A stretch of 64,000 nt of DNA, from positions 1-64,000 of the forward strand of contig NZ_JARZAG010000024.1 in NCBI RefSeq assembly GCF_029892155.1, written 5' to 3'. How positions within the stretch are numbered: position 1 is the first letter of the stretch; the number at the start of each line of letters is the position of its first letter. The notes beneath the pieces are model-generated. The model was not told the DNA's origin, made no database searches, and saw nothing but the letters and a program-made list of their open reading frames with translations. Positions 51,006 to 59,179 of this stretch are shown in pieces. The stretch is from Kitasatospora sp. GAS204B (GTDB taxonomy: Bacteria > Actinomycetota > Actinomycetes > Streptomycetales > Streptomycetaceae). Position numbers and translations under genes: made by a program.

Positions 51006-51051
51006 GCTTTCAGCCTTGCACGCCCCCCGTTCGATGGCCCCCGCAACGCGC

Positions 51052-51088
51052 GGTGGGAACCCCGGGGCAACGCCCCGAGACTCCCACC
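51052..51088 (-). terminator. Hairpin terminator after the DUF4142 gene
   Basis: Outer stem GGTGGGA/TCCCACC and inner stem CGGGGC/GCCCCG lie 19 bp beyond the stop. No T-run. Confidence 0.7.
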
Positions 51089-51106
51089 GGTGCCGTTCCG
51101 CTGCTG

Positions 51107-51631
51107 TCAGCGGGCGTTGGCCAGGCAGTCGTTGACCTTGGCGAGGTGGTCCGCGAGGAGCGGACGGGCGGCCTTGGCGAGCTCCCGGGCGTCACTGTTC
51201 CTGCCGTTGGCGATCTCGTTGTCGAGCAGCTTCAGCGCCTGCGTGTTGCCCGCCTTCTCGTCCTTGAGCCAGCCCGCGTCATAGCTCTTCGTGCCCGCGC
51301 TCTTCGCCAGGTCCTTCAGCGTGTTCTGCTGCTTGACGGTCGGGGACGTCGGCAGGGTCACATCCAGCCGGCGGGCCAGGTCGGTGGTCTGCTTGTCCAG
51401 CCGGGTGTTGTCCCGCACGAGCACCGCCGCGGTGTCCTTCACGCACCGCGAGACCGCACGCTTCGACGCCTCGTCGCCCATCGCGATGGCGGTCAGGCTG
51501 CCCTGGTGGAAGGTCTTCAGGAAGACCGCGTCAGTCGGGGGCTCAGCCGCGGGTGCCTGTCCTGCCGACAGCCCGACGCCGACGCCGGCCCCGGTCACAG
51601 CGAGGGCAGCTACCCAGAGTCGAATTCGCAC
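51107..51631 (-). CDS. Secreted DUF4142 protein
   Basis: A 174-residue exported protein. The signal peptide ends near SAGQAPAAE. The mature part is all-helical, with a DUF4142-like ferritin-type bundle: DAVFLKTFHQGSLTAIAMGDEA, VRDNTRLDKQTTDLARRLDV, SYDAGWLKDEKAGNTQALKLLDNEIANG and LLADHLAKVNDCLAN. Function not known. The start is GTG 51631 with no good alternative. Confidence 0.85.
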   Translation of the reverse strand: MRIRLWVAALAVTGAGVGVGLSAGQAPAAEPPTDAVFLKTFHQGSLTAIAMGDEASKRAVSRCVKDTAAVLVRDNTRLDKQTTDLARRLDVTLPTSPTVKQQNTLKDLAKSAGTKSYDAGWLKDEKAGNTQALKLLDNEIANGRNSDARELAKAARPLLADHLAKVNDCLANAR

Positions 51632-51888
51632 GCTTCTGCTCCAATTCCTTGGTCAAGGGCACCCGATGGCCCTCACAAGATCAGAGTCTGCCGTGATCAC
51701 ACACGCATTCCGTTACCATCCGTGGCCGGTCAACCCGAACGGGTGACGGATGCGGCGGCATCGCGGACCGGCCGGGCCCGTTGGGCCGTGTCGGTGAGTG
51801 TTCGGAACACGGCCATCCCGGCGTGGTGTCACGGTGGGGCGCCGGTGGTTGAGTGGCCCGGTGACCGAGGAGTGGCGCGCGGCGGGCG

Positions 51889-53634
51889 GTGGTGCGGGTG
51901 GCGGGTAACGGCGGGTTCCCGTCCCGGGGAGTCTGGCGCCGGCCGGCGCTGCGCTGGGCGGACGTGCTGGTCGCGGCGGCGATCCTGGCGCTGTTGTACG
52001 GGCTGCTGCTGCTGGCACCGGAACTGAACGCGCCGTTCCTGCCGAACCAGGCGCCGGAGACGGTCTCCACCGATCCGGTCAACCTGCCGTACTACGCAGT
52101 CCGTTCGCTGCTGCGGATGTTCGTGGCGCTGATCGCCTCGGTGCTCTTCACCTTCGTCTACGCGACCGCGGCGGCCCGGATGCGGCGGCTGGAGAAGGTG
52201 CTGCTGCCGGTGCTCGACATCCTGCAGTCGGTGCCGGTGCTCGGCTTCCTCTCGGTCACCGTGACGGCGTTCATCGCGCTCTTCCCCGGCTCCACGCTGG
52301 GCCTGGAGTGCGCCTCGATCTTCGCCATCTTCACCGCGATGGCCTGGAACATGACCTTCGCCTTCTACGCCTCGCTGACCAGCCAACCGCGCGAGCTGGA
52401 CGAGGCGGCGCGGGTGATGCGGCTGACCAAGTGGCAGCGGTTCTGGCGCCTGGACGTGCCCAGCGGGATGATCCCGCTGGTCTGGAACGGGATGATGAGC
52501 TTCGGCGGCGCCTGGTTCTTCCTGGCCGCCTCCGAGTCGATCAGCGTGCTCAACCACCACTACGCGCTGCCCGGCATGGGGTCCTACGCGGCCGCGGCGA
52601 TCGCCGCCGGCAACCTCGGGCAGGTGGGCATCGCGATCGCCGTCATGGTGGTCATGGTGATCGGCGTCAACGTGATCTTCTGGCGGCCGCTGACGGCCTG
52701 GTCGGAGCGGTTCCGGGTGGAGGAGTCGGAGGCCGCCGACCGGCCGCGCAGCGTGGTGCTCGACCTGCTGCGCCGCTCCAGCGTGCCGGCCCGGCTGGGG
52801 CGGCCGCTGCGCCCGGTCGGGGCTGCGCTGGACCACGGGATGCGGATCTTCGGGCTGGCCGAGCACCCGCTGGCGACGCCGGCGGTCCGGGAGCGCACCG
52901 GAGACGTGTTCTTCGCCGGCGCGGTGAGCGCGGTCTCGCTGTTCGGCGCCTGGGAGGCCTTCGACTACGTGCGCACCACGGTGGGGCTCGGCGAGTTCGT
53001 GCACGCGTTCTACCTCGGGGCCGCCACCTTCGGGCGGGTGGTGCTGCTGCTGATCCTGGCGACCGTGGTCTGGGTGCCGATCGGGGTGTGGATCGGGATG
53101 AACCCGAAGGTCCTGCGGTTGGCCCAGCCGGTGGTGCAGGTGCTGGCCAGCTTCCCGGCGAACTTCGTCTTCCCGTTCGCCACCGCCGCCTTCATCGCGA
53201 TCGGCATCTCGCTGAACATCGGTGCGGTGCTGCTGATGGCCCTGGGCGCCCAGTGGTACATCCTGTTCAATGTGATCGCGGGGGCCTCGGCCGTCCCGTC
53301 CGACCTGCGCGAGGCGATGACCGGCTTCCAGGTGGGCGGCTGGCTGCGCTGGCGGGCGTTCATCCTGCCGGCGATCTTCCCGTACTACGTGACCGGCGGG
53401 ATCACGGCGGCCGGCGGCGCCTGGAACGCCTCGATCGTCGCGGAGGTGGTCAGCTACGGCTCGCACCACCTGACCGCGTTCGGCCTCGGCGCCTACATCG
53501 CGGACGCCACCGGGACCGGCGAGTTCCCGAAGATCCTGGTCGGGGTGAGCGTGATGAGCCTCTACGTGGTCGCGCTGAACCGCCTGCTGTGGCGGCGCCT
53601 GTACCGCCTCGCCGAGACCCGCTACGCACTGTGA
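51889..53634 (+). CDS. NitT/TauT-type ABC transporter permease, two fused permease domains
   Basis: A 581-residue membrane protein with two BPD_transp_1 domains in one chain: first (residues ~60-250) with SVPVLGFLSVTVTAF and the EAA-like loop QPRELDEAARVMRLTKWQRFWRLDVPSG; second (residues ~330-570) with VQVLASFPANFVFPF and PSDLREAMTGFQVGGWLRWRAFILPAIFPY. The start is unclear: GTGs at 51889, 51892 and 51898 are in frame, none with a good ribosome binding site. A 16-codon ORF beginning GTGACCGAGGAG at 51861 overlaps it in another frame. It pairs with the ATPase gene 12 bp downstream. No substrate-binding protein is in the window. Confidence 0.85.
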   Translation: MVRVAGNGGFPSRGVWRRPALRWADVLVAAAILALLYGLLLLAPELNAPFLPNQAPETVSTDPVNLPYYAVRSLLRMFVALIASVLFTFVYATAAARMRRLEKVLLPVLDILQSVPVLGFLSVTVTAFIALFPGSTLGLECASIFAIFTAMAWNMTFAFYASLTSQPRELDEAARVMRLTKWQRFWRLDVPSGMIPLVWNGMMSFGGAWFFLAASESISVLNHHYALPGMGSYAAAAIAAGNLGQVGIAIAVMVVMVIGVNVIFWRPLTAWSERFRVEESEAADRPRSVVLDLLRRSSVPARLGRPLRPVGAALDHGMRIFGLAEHPLATPAVRERTGDVFFAGAVSAVSLFGAWEAFDYVRTTVGLGEFVHAFYLGAATFGRVVLLLILATVVWVPIGVWIGMNPKVLRLAQPVVQVLASFPANFVFPFATAAFIAIGISLNIGAVLLMALGAQWYILFNVIAGASAVPSDLREAMTGFQVGGWLRWRAFILPAIFPYYVTGGITAAGGAWNASIVAEVVSYGSHHLTAFGLGAYIADATGTGEFPKILVGVSVMSLYVVALNRLLWRRLYRLAETRYAL

Positions 53635-53645
53635 CGGAGAACCTG

Positions 53646-54974
53646 ATGAGCACCCCTGCCCGGGCCACCATCGTCGAGGCCGACGGCGTCACCAAGACCT
53701 TCAGCACCCCCGACGGCCGCGCGCTGCCGGTGCTGGACGACATCAGCCTGCGGCTGGTCGAGGGCGAGATCGTCGCGCTGCTGGGCAAGTCCGGCTCCGG
53801 CAAGTCGACCCTGCTGCGCTGCCTGGCCGGGCTGATCGCCCCGTCCTCGGGCACCGTCTCCTACCGCGACACCCCGCTGCTCGCCGCCAACCCCGGGGTG
53901 GCGATGGTCTTCCAGTCCTTCGCGCTGCTCCCTTGGCTTACGGTGCAGCAGAACGTGGAGCTGAGCCTGCAGGCCCGCGGCGTGGGCGAGGCCGAGCGGC
54001 GGGAGCGGGCGCTGAAGGCGATCGACCTGATCGGCCTGGACGGCTTCGAGGGCGCCTACCCCAAGGAGCTCTCCGGCGGCATGCGCCAGCGGGTCGGTTT
54101 CGCCCGGGCGCTGGTGGTCGAGCCGGACTCGCTCTTCATGGACGAGCCGTTCTCCGCGCTGGACGTGCTGACCGCCGAGAACCTGCGCAACGAGCTGGTC
54201 GGCCTGTGGGACGGGCACGAGGCGCCGGTGAAGTCGATCCTGATCGTCACACACAACATCGAGGAAGCGGTGCTGCTGGCCGACCGGATCCTGGTGCTCT
54301 CCTCCAATCCGGGCCGGATCATGGCCGAGCTGCCCGTCGACCTGCCGCGCCCGCGCGATCGCCGCACCCCGCAGTTCGAGGCCCTGGTGGACACCGTCTA
54401 CGGCATCCTGACCGGTCGCGAGGAGCGCGAGGCGGCCGCGGCCACCGAGGCGGCGGCGAGCCGGCCGCCCGCGACCCCGATCACCACCCCGCTGCCGGTG
54501 GCCAGCGTCGGCGGGCTGGCCGGTCTGCTGGAGATCCTGCAGTCGATGGGCGGCGAGGAGGGCCTGGCGGAGATCGCGGACGAGCTGAACTTCGAGATCG
54601 ACGACCTGCTGCCGCTGGTCGACGCCGTCGTGCTGCTGGGCTTCGCCGACACCGCCCGGGCCCGGATCGCGCTCACCGAGGCCGGGCGCGAGTTCACCGC
54701 CGCCGACATCCTCACCAGCAAGCAGCTGTTCGCCCGCAACGCGGCCCGCCGGGCCCCGCTGGTGCGCGCCATCGTGCAGGCGCTGGCGGCCACCAAGGAG
54801 CACAAGCTGCGCGAGGACCTCTTCCTCGACCTGCTGCGCCGCGGTTACGACTCCGAGGACGCCAGGCGCCAGCTGGAGATCGCGATCGACTGGGGCCGCT
54901 ACGGCGAGCTCTACGACTACGACGCCGACGACGGCGAGTTCACCCTGGAGCCCGGCGCCGAGGCGGCGCTGTGA
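53646..54974 (+). CDS. NitT/TauT-type ABC transporter ATP-binding protein with C-terminal AAA-associated domain
   Basis: A 442-residue ATPase. The Walker A motif LLGKSGSGKSTLL, Q-loop MVFQSFALLPW, signature LSGGMRQRVGFARAL, Walker B SLFMDEPFSALD and switch His TVTHNIEEA-like (IVTHNIEEA) are complete in the first ~260 residues. After a linker, a C-terminal domain (GLLEILQSMGGEEGLAEIADEL, LLPLVDAVVLLGFAD, EFTAADILTSKQLFA) matches the AAA-associated winged-helix region known for nitrate/sulfonate/bicarbonate-type ATPases. ATG 53646 follows GGAG. It lies 11 bp after the permease stop; the two form an operon. Confidence 0.93.
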   Translation: MSTPARATIVEADGVTKTFSTPDGRALPVLDDISLRLVEGEIVALLGKSGSGKSTLLRCLAGLIAPSSGTVSYRDTPLLAANPGVAMVFQSFALLPWLTVQQNVELSLQARGVGEAERRERALKAIDLIGLDGFEGAYPKELSGGMRQRVGFARALVVEPDSLFMDEPFSALDVLTAENLRNELVGLWDGHEAPVKSILIVTHNIEEAVLLADRILVLSSNPGRIMAELPVDLPRPRDRRTPQFEALVDTVYGILTGREEREAAAATEAAASRPPATPITTPLPVASVGGLAGLLEILQSMGGEEGLAEIADELNFEIDDLLPLVDAVVLLGFADTARARIALTEAGREFTAADILTSKQLFARNAARRAPLVRAIVQALAATKEHKLREDLFLDLLRRGYDSEDARRQLEIAIDWGRYGELYDYDADDGEFTLEPGAEAAL

Positions 54975-55082
54975 GCCGCCGGTAGCGCGCCCGGGTAAGG
55001 CTTCCGGGTGGCCCCTGGCACGACCTCAAGGAACACTTGCTAGATTGCGCAACCAAGCAAGTAGCGAGGGAGTGCGAAGCAG

Positions 55083-55547
55083 GTGGCAGAGCAGTGGGCC
55101 GAGCGGCCCGACGATGAGATAGCGGCGTCACCGCGGGCCGGCAGACGCCGCTCGAAGCCCGCGCCGGCGGCCCGGCACAGCGGCGCCGTCGCCCTGCTGC
55201 TGGTCGTCCTGCCGCTGGTGGGCGCGCTGGGCGACGAGGCGATGGGCCCGGGTCTTGGCCTGCTCTTCCAGCTCTGCGCCGTGCTCGGCACGGCCGGGGC
55301 GGCCGCCCTGGCCACCCGCGCGGGCTGGTGGTGGGTGCTGGCGGCGCCACCGGTGGTGGTGCTGGTCGCCTGGGCCGGCGGCGAACTGCTCGGCGATTCC
55401 GCCAAGTACCAGGGGTCCAAGGCGCTGGCCACCGGATCCGTGCGCTGGCTGGTGCACGGCTTCCCGGTGATGGCGGAGTCGATCATCGCTGCCCTGGTCG
55501 TCATCGTGGTCCGGATCATGTTGGAGAAGAGGAACCGTCGTGGCTGA
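55083..55547 (+). CDS. DUF6542 membrane protein
   Basis: A 154-residue protein with four predicted transmembrane helices after a ~32-residue charged N-terminus: AVALLLVVLPLVGALGD, LGLLFQLCAVLGTAGAAALA, WWWVLAAPPVVVLVAWAGG and MAESIIAALVVIVVRIML. This layout matches the DUF6542 family commonly found just before an LCP gene in Streptomyces. The GTG start at 55083 is close after AAGCAG. It overlaps the LCP gene by 8 bp, suggesting coupled translation. Confidence 0.8.
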   Translation: MAEQWAERPDDEIAASPRAGRRRSKPAPAARHSGAVALLLVVLPLVGALGDEAMGPGLGLLFQLCAVLGTAGAAALATRAGWWWVLAAPPVVVLVAWAGGELLGDSAKYQGSKALATGSVRWLVHGFPVMAESIIAALVVIVVRIMLEKRNRRG

Positions 55548-57156
55548 CCACTCCCCCGCCGACCCGGGCCGCGCCGCCCGCCGCCAGGCCGCCGCACCGG
55601 CCAAGCCCCGGCGCACCTCGCCGCTGGTGGTGGCCGGCCGCACGATCGCCTGCGCCACCTCGCTCGCGGTGCTGTGCGGCAGCGGCTTCTCCTGGTACGC
55701 CTACACCTCGCTGACCACCGGCCTGACCACCTCGACCGCGCTGAGCGCCGTCAAGAAGTCCGCGCCGCCGCACCTGGACAACTCGGTCAACATCCTGCTG
55801 ATCGGCCTGGACAGCCGCAAGGACATGAACGGCAACGACCTGCCCAAGCAGTTCGTCCAGGACGAGCTGAACGCCGGCTCCAGCAGCATCGGCGGCTACA
55901 ACACCAACACCCTGATCGTGCTGCACATACCCGCCAACGGCGGCAAGGTCACCGCGCTCTCCATCCCGCGCGACGACTACGTCCAGACCCAGGGCGCGGA
56001 CGGCAGGATGCACAAGATCAAGGAGGCCTACGGCATCGCCAAGGCCGCCGCCGACGCCAAGCTGGCGAACAAGGGGCTCTCCAAGGCGCAGGAGGAGCAG
56101 CAGAGCCGTGAGGCGGGCCGGGCGGCGACCCTGGCGACCGTGCAGAACTTCCTCGGGATCCCGATCGACCACTTCGCCGAGGTCAACCTGCTCGGCTTCT
56201 ACGACATCGCGCAGGCCCTCGGCCCGATCCAGGTCTGCCTGAACCACGCCACCAGCGACCCTGCCGAGACCGGTCAGGGCTCCGGCTTCTCCGGCACGGC
56301 CGGGATCAACACGCTGAACGCCTCGCAGGCGCTCGCCTTCGTCCGCCAGCGCCACAACCTGCCGGGCGGCGACCTCGACCGCACCCACCGCCAGCAGGCC
56401 TTCATCTCCTCCGCCGAGTACAAGCTCAAGCAGGAGGGCGTCTTCGGCGACCTCGGCAAGATGCAGAACCTCTTCAACGTGGTGAAGAAGGACGTGGTCA
56501 TCGACGACCAGTGGAACATACTGGACTTCGCCCAGCAGGCACCCAACCTGACCGGCGGCAACGTCGAGTTCAACACCCTGCCGATCGCCGGCTTCGAGAC
56601 CGTCGGCGGCGAGGACGTCAACAAGGTCAACCCGGTGCAGATCAAGCAGATCATCCAGACCCTGTTCGGCCATGACCCGGCGCCCGCCCCCGCCGACACC
56701 TCCTCGCCCGCGCCCGCCTCGGCCGCCGCCCCCAGCAGCGCGGCGCCGGCGGCCCAGCTGAGCGGGACGGTGGACGTGTACAACGCCTCCACGGTCACCG
56801 GAGCCGCCGCCGACGAGTCCAAGGCGCTGGTCGGCATGGGCCTCAGGGCCGGGCGCGTCACCGAGGCGAGCAGCCACCCGAAGACGACCACGGTCAGCTA
56901 CGGCGCCGGTGAGAAGGACAGCGCCGACGCCGTGGCCGCCCGCTACGGGGTGAGCGCGAGCCCCTCCTCGGCGGTGGCCGCCGGGCACATCCAGGTGATC
57001 CTGGGCACCGGCTACACCCCGCCGGGCGGCCCGGCCGCCGCGCCGCCCGCCGCGAGCAGCCCGGGCGCCGGCGGCGGTGCGAGCGCGGATCCGGCGGCGA
57101 GTCTGCCGATGCAGGGGCCGCCGGTCAAGATGGGCGGCATTCCCTGCGTGAACTGA
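55540..57156 (+). CDS. LCP (LytR-CpsA-Psr) family cell-wall glycopolymer ligase
   Basis: A 538-residue membrane-anchored enzyme that attaches teichoic/teichuronic-type polymers to peptidoglycan. One N-terminal transmembrane helix (IACATSLAVLCGSGFSWYAY) precedes the LCP domain with VNILLIGLDSRKD, NTNTLIVLHIPANG, LSIPRDDYVQ and ASQALAFVRQRHNLPGGDLDRTHRQQ. A Pro/Ala/Ser linker leads to a C-terminal LytR_C domain (GTVDVYNASTVTGAAADESKALVGMG). The GTG start 55540 overlaps the preceding gene. Confidence 0.93.
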   Translation: MADHSPADPGRAARRQAAAPAKPRRTSPLVVAGRTIACATSLAVLCGSGFSWYAYTSLTTGLTTSTALSAVKKSAPPHLDNSVNILLIGLDSRKDMNGNDLPKQFVQDELNAGSSSIGGYNTNTLIVLHIPANGGKVTALSIPRDDYVQTQGADGRMHKIKEAYGIAKAAADAKLANKGLSKAQEEQQSREAGRAATLATVQNFLGIPIDHFAEVNLLGFYDIAQALGPIQVCLNHATSDPAETGQGSGFSGTAGINTLNASQALAFVRQRHNLPGGDLDRTHRQQAFISSAEYKLKQEGVFGDLGKMQNLFNVVKKDVVIDDQWNILDFAQQAPNLTGGNVEFNTLPIAGFETVGGEDVNKVNPVQIKQIIQTLFGHDPAPAPADTSSPAPASAAAPSSAAPAAQLSGTVDVYNASTVTGAAADESKALVGMGLRAGRVTEASSHPKTTTVSYGAGEKDSADAVAARYGVSASPSSAVAAGHIQVILGTGYTPPGGPAAAPPAASSPGAGGGASADPAASLPMQGPPVKMGGIPCVN

Positions 57157-57267
57157 GCCGGCCGGCCCGAGGTGAACTGGGCCGACCGGGCGGGGCGGAA
57201 ATAGGATGAGTTTGCCCTATGTCCGCCCCGCCTCCGCCGGGACCCGACGCAGCACCTCGGAGGGTCG

Positions 57268-58101
57268 ATGACCCGACGCCGCCCCACCCGCCACGCGAGC
57301 GCCGATGAGCTGCTGACCGAGCTCGGCCGGCTCACCGAGCAGGTGCTGGAGCGCGCCGAACTGCAGCAGGCCCGGGTGGAACTGGCCGAGGCCCTGCAAC
57401 ACGAGCTGCTGCCCGCCGTACTGCCCGAGCTGCCCGGACTGCGCGCCGCCGCCTGCTACGCGCCCGCCCGGCACGGCCTGAACATCGGCGGCGACTGGTA
57501 CGACGGCTTCCGGCTGCCGGACGGTTCGCTGGCCTTCTCGATCGGCGACGTGCAGGGCCACGACGTGGAGGCCGCGGCCTTCATGGGCCAGGTCAGGGTG
57601 GGCCTGCGCGCGGTGGCGGCGACCGCGGCCGACCCGGGCGAGGTGCTCAGCCGGGCCAACAACCTGCTGCTCTCGATGGACACCCGGCTCTTCGCGACCT
57701 GCAGCTTCCTGCGCTTCGACCCGGTCACCCGGGAGCTCTCGCACGCCCGGGCCGGCCATGTGCCCTGGGTCTGGGCCACCCCCGACGGCCGCTGGGGCCT
57801 CACCGAGGACGAGGGCGGCCTGCCGCTCGGCGTGCTGCCCGACGAGCGCTACCCGGTGACCCGCCGCCGGCTGCCGCCGGTGTGCGCGTTCGTCCTGGTC
57901 ACCGACGGGGTGATCGAGGGCCCGGCGTTCCCGCTCGAGGCCGGCCTGGAACAGGTGGCCAGGGTCACCCGGGCGGGGGTCTGGGCCGACCCGGCGGAGC
58001 TCGCCGCCGAGGTGATCAAGGTGGCCGACCTCACCGGGCACCAGGACGACGCCGCCGTCCTGGTGCTGCGCCACGACGAGCCACCGACCGGCGGACGCTG
58101 A
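57268..58101 (+). CDS. PP2C-type (SpoIIE/RsbU) serine phosphatase
   Basis: A 277-residue cytosolic phosphatase. A short helical N-terminus (ADELLTELGRLTEQVLERAEL) leads into the RsbU-like core: LQHELLPAVLPELPG, GGDWYDGFRLPDGSLAFSIGDVQGHDVEAA, LDFxxx-type LRFDPVTRELSHARAGHVPW, and FVLVTDGVIEG with the final GHQDDAAVLVLR. Metal-binding Asp residues (GDWYD, GDVQGHD, DDA) are present. These act on anti-sigma antagonists. It has no sensor domain of its own, but a MASE1 membrane protein is 12-48 bp downstream. ATG 57268 with GGAGGG. Confidence 0.93.
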   Translation: MTRRRPTRHASADELLTELGRLTEQVLERAELQQARVELAEALQHELLPAVLPELPGLRAAACYAPARHGLNIGGDWYDGFRLPDGSLAFSIGDVQGHDVEAAAFMGQVRVGLRAVAATAADPGEVLSRANNLLLSMDTRLFATCSFLRFDPVTRELSHARAGHVPWVWATPDGRWGLTEDEGGLPLGVLPDERYPVTRRRLPPVCAFVLVTDGVIEGPAFPLEAGLEQVARVTRAGVWADPAELAAEVIKVADLTGHQDDAAVLVLRHDEPPTGGR

Positions 58102-58149
58102 CGGCCTCCGAGCGTGTCACGGCCGCCCGGGCCACTCCGGCGTTGTCTG

Positions 58150-59163
58150 ATGGCTGCTGTGGTGCGAAACGGTGTGCAGCTGTCCTGGGACCTGAGGCGT
58201 TCGGCCGCCGCGGTCCTGCGGATGCTCGCCGTCGCGGCGGCCTACTTCGTGTCCGGGCGGCTCGGCCTGCTCCAGCAGATCGTGGTGGCGGACGCCAAGG
58301 TCACCCCGCTCTGGCCGCCCACCGGCATCGCGCTGACCTGCCTGCTGCTGCTCGGCGTCGGCATCTGGCCGGGCATCGCGCTCGGTGCCTTCCTGGTGAT
58401 CGTCTCGATCAGCCCGCTGCACCCGGCCTCCTTCGGGATCGTCGCGGGCAACACGCTGGCCCCGGTCGCCGCCTACCTGATGCTGCGCCGGGCCGCCTTC
58501 CGGCTGGAGCTGGACCGGCTGCGCGACGGCCTGGCCCTGGTCTTCCTCGGCGCGCTGGCCGGAATGCTGATCAGCGCCACCGTGGGCAGCGGCGTGCTCT
58601 GGCTGAGCGGGTCGGTGCCCGGCAAGGAGTTCCTGGCGACCTGGTCGGCCTGGTGGACCGGGGACGCGATGGGCGTGCTGGTGGTCACCCCGCTGCTGCT
58701 GGCGCTGCGCGCCTTCCGGCCGCCCGAGGAGCGGGGGCCGTTCGACTGGGTGGAGCCGCTGGCCCTGCTGGCCGGCACGGTGGGGGTCACCCTGGTCGCC
58801 ACCAACAGCTCGCTGGGCCTGCTCTTCCTGGTCTTCCCGGTGCTCATCTGGGCGGCGCTGCGCTTCCAGCTGATCGGCGCCACACCCTGCGTGCTGGTGG
58901 TCTCGGTGCTCACCATCGGAGCCGCCGTCGACCACCGCGGCCCGTTCGCCCACCACGGCGTGCTCGCCACCATGACGATCCTTCAGGCGCTGAACGGCTC
59001 GGCCGCGCTGACCGGCCTGCTGCTCTCCGCCATCATCACGGAGCAGCAGGCGATGTACCGCAGGATCGAGCAGGCCTGCATCGGGCTGACCCGGGTGGTG
59101 GCCCGGCTGGCGCCGGGCGAGAACGGGACGCACTGGCCGCCGCCCGAGGACGGCGGCCAGTAG
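58150..59163 (+). CDS. Stand-alone MASE1-type membrane sensor protein
   Basis: A 337-residue protein consisting almost wholly of the MASE1 membrane domain, about eight to nine transmembrane helices: SGRLGLLQQIVVADAKVTPLWPPTGIAL, AFLVIVSISPLHPASFGIVAGNTLAPV, SAWWTGDAMGVLVVTPLLLAL and FPVLIWAALRFQLIGAT. Only ~40 residues follow the last helix, with no output domain. Start ATG 58150 or GTG 58114, both with weak ribosome binding sites. It follows the PP2C gene; in many Streptomyces MASE1 and SpoIIE phosphatase are one protein. Confidence 0.83.
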   Translation: MAAVVRNGVQLSWDLRRSAAAVLRMLAVAAAYFVSGRLGLLQQIVVADAKVTPLWPPTGIALTCLLLLGVGIWPGIALGAFLVIVSISPLHPASFGIVAGNTLAPVAAYLMLRRAAFRLELDRLRDGLALVFLGALAGMLISATVGSGVLWLSGSVPGKEFLATWSAWWTGDAMGVLVVTPLLLALRAFRPPEERGPFDWVEPLALLAGTVGVTLVATNSSLGLLFLVFPVLIWAALRFQLIGATPCVLVVSVLTIGAAVDHRGPFAHHGVLATMTILQALNGSAALTGLLLSAIITEQQAMYRRIEQACIGLTRVVARLAPGENGTHWPPPEDGGQ

Positions 59164-59179
59164 GCCCGGGCCTGCCCCG

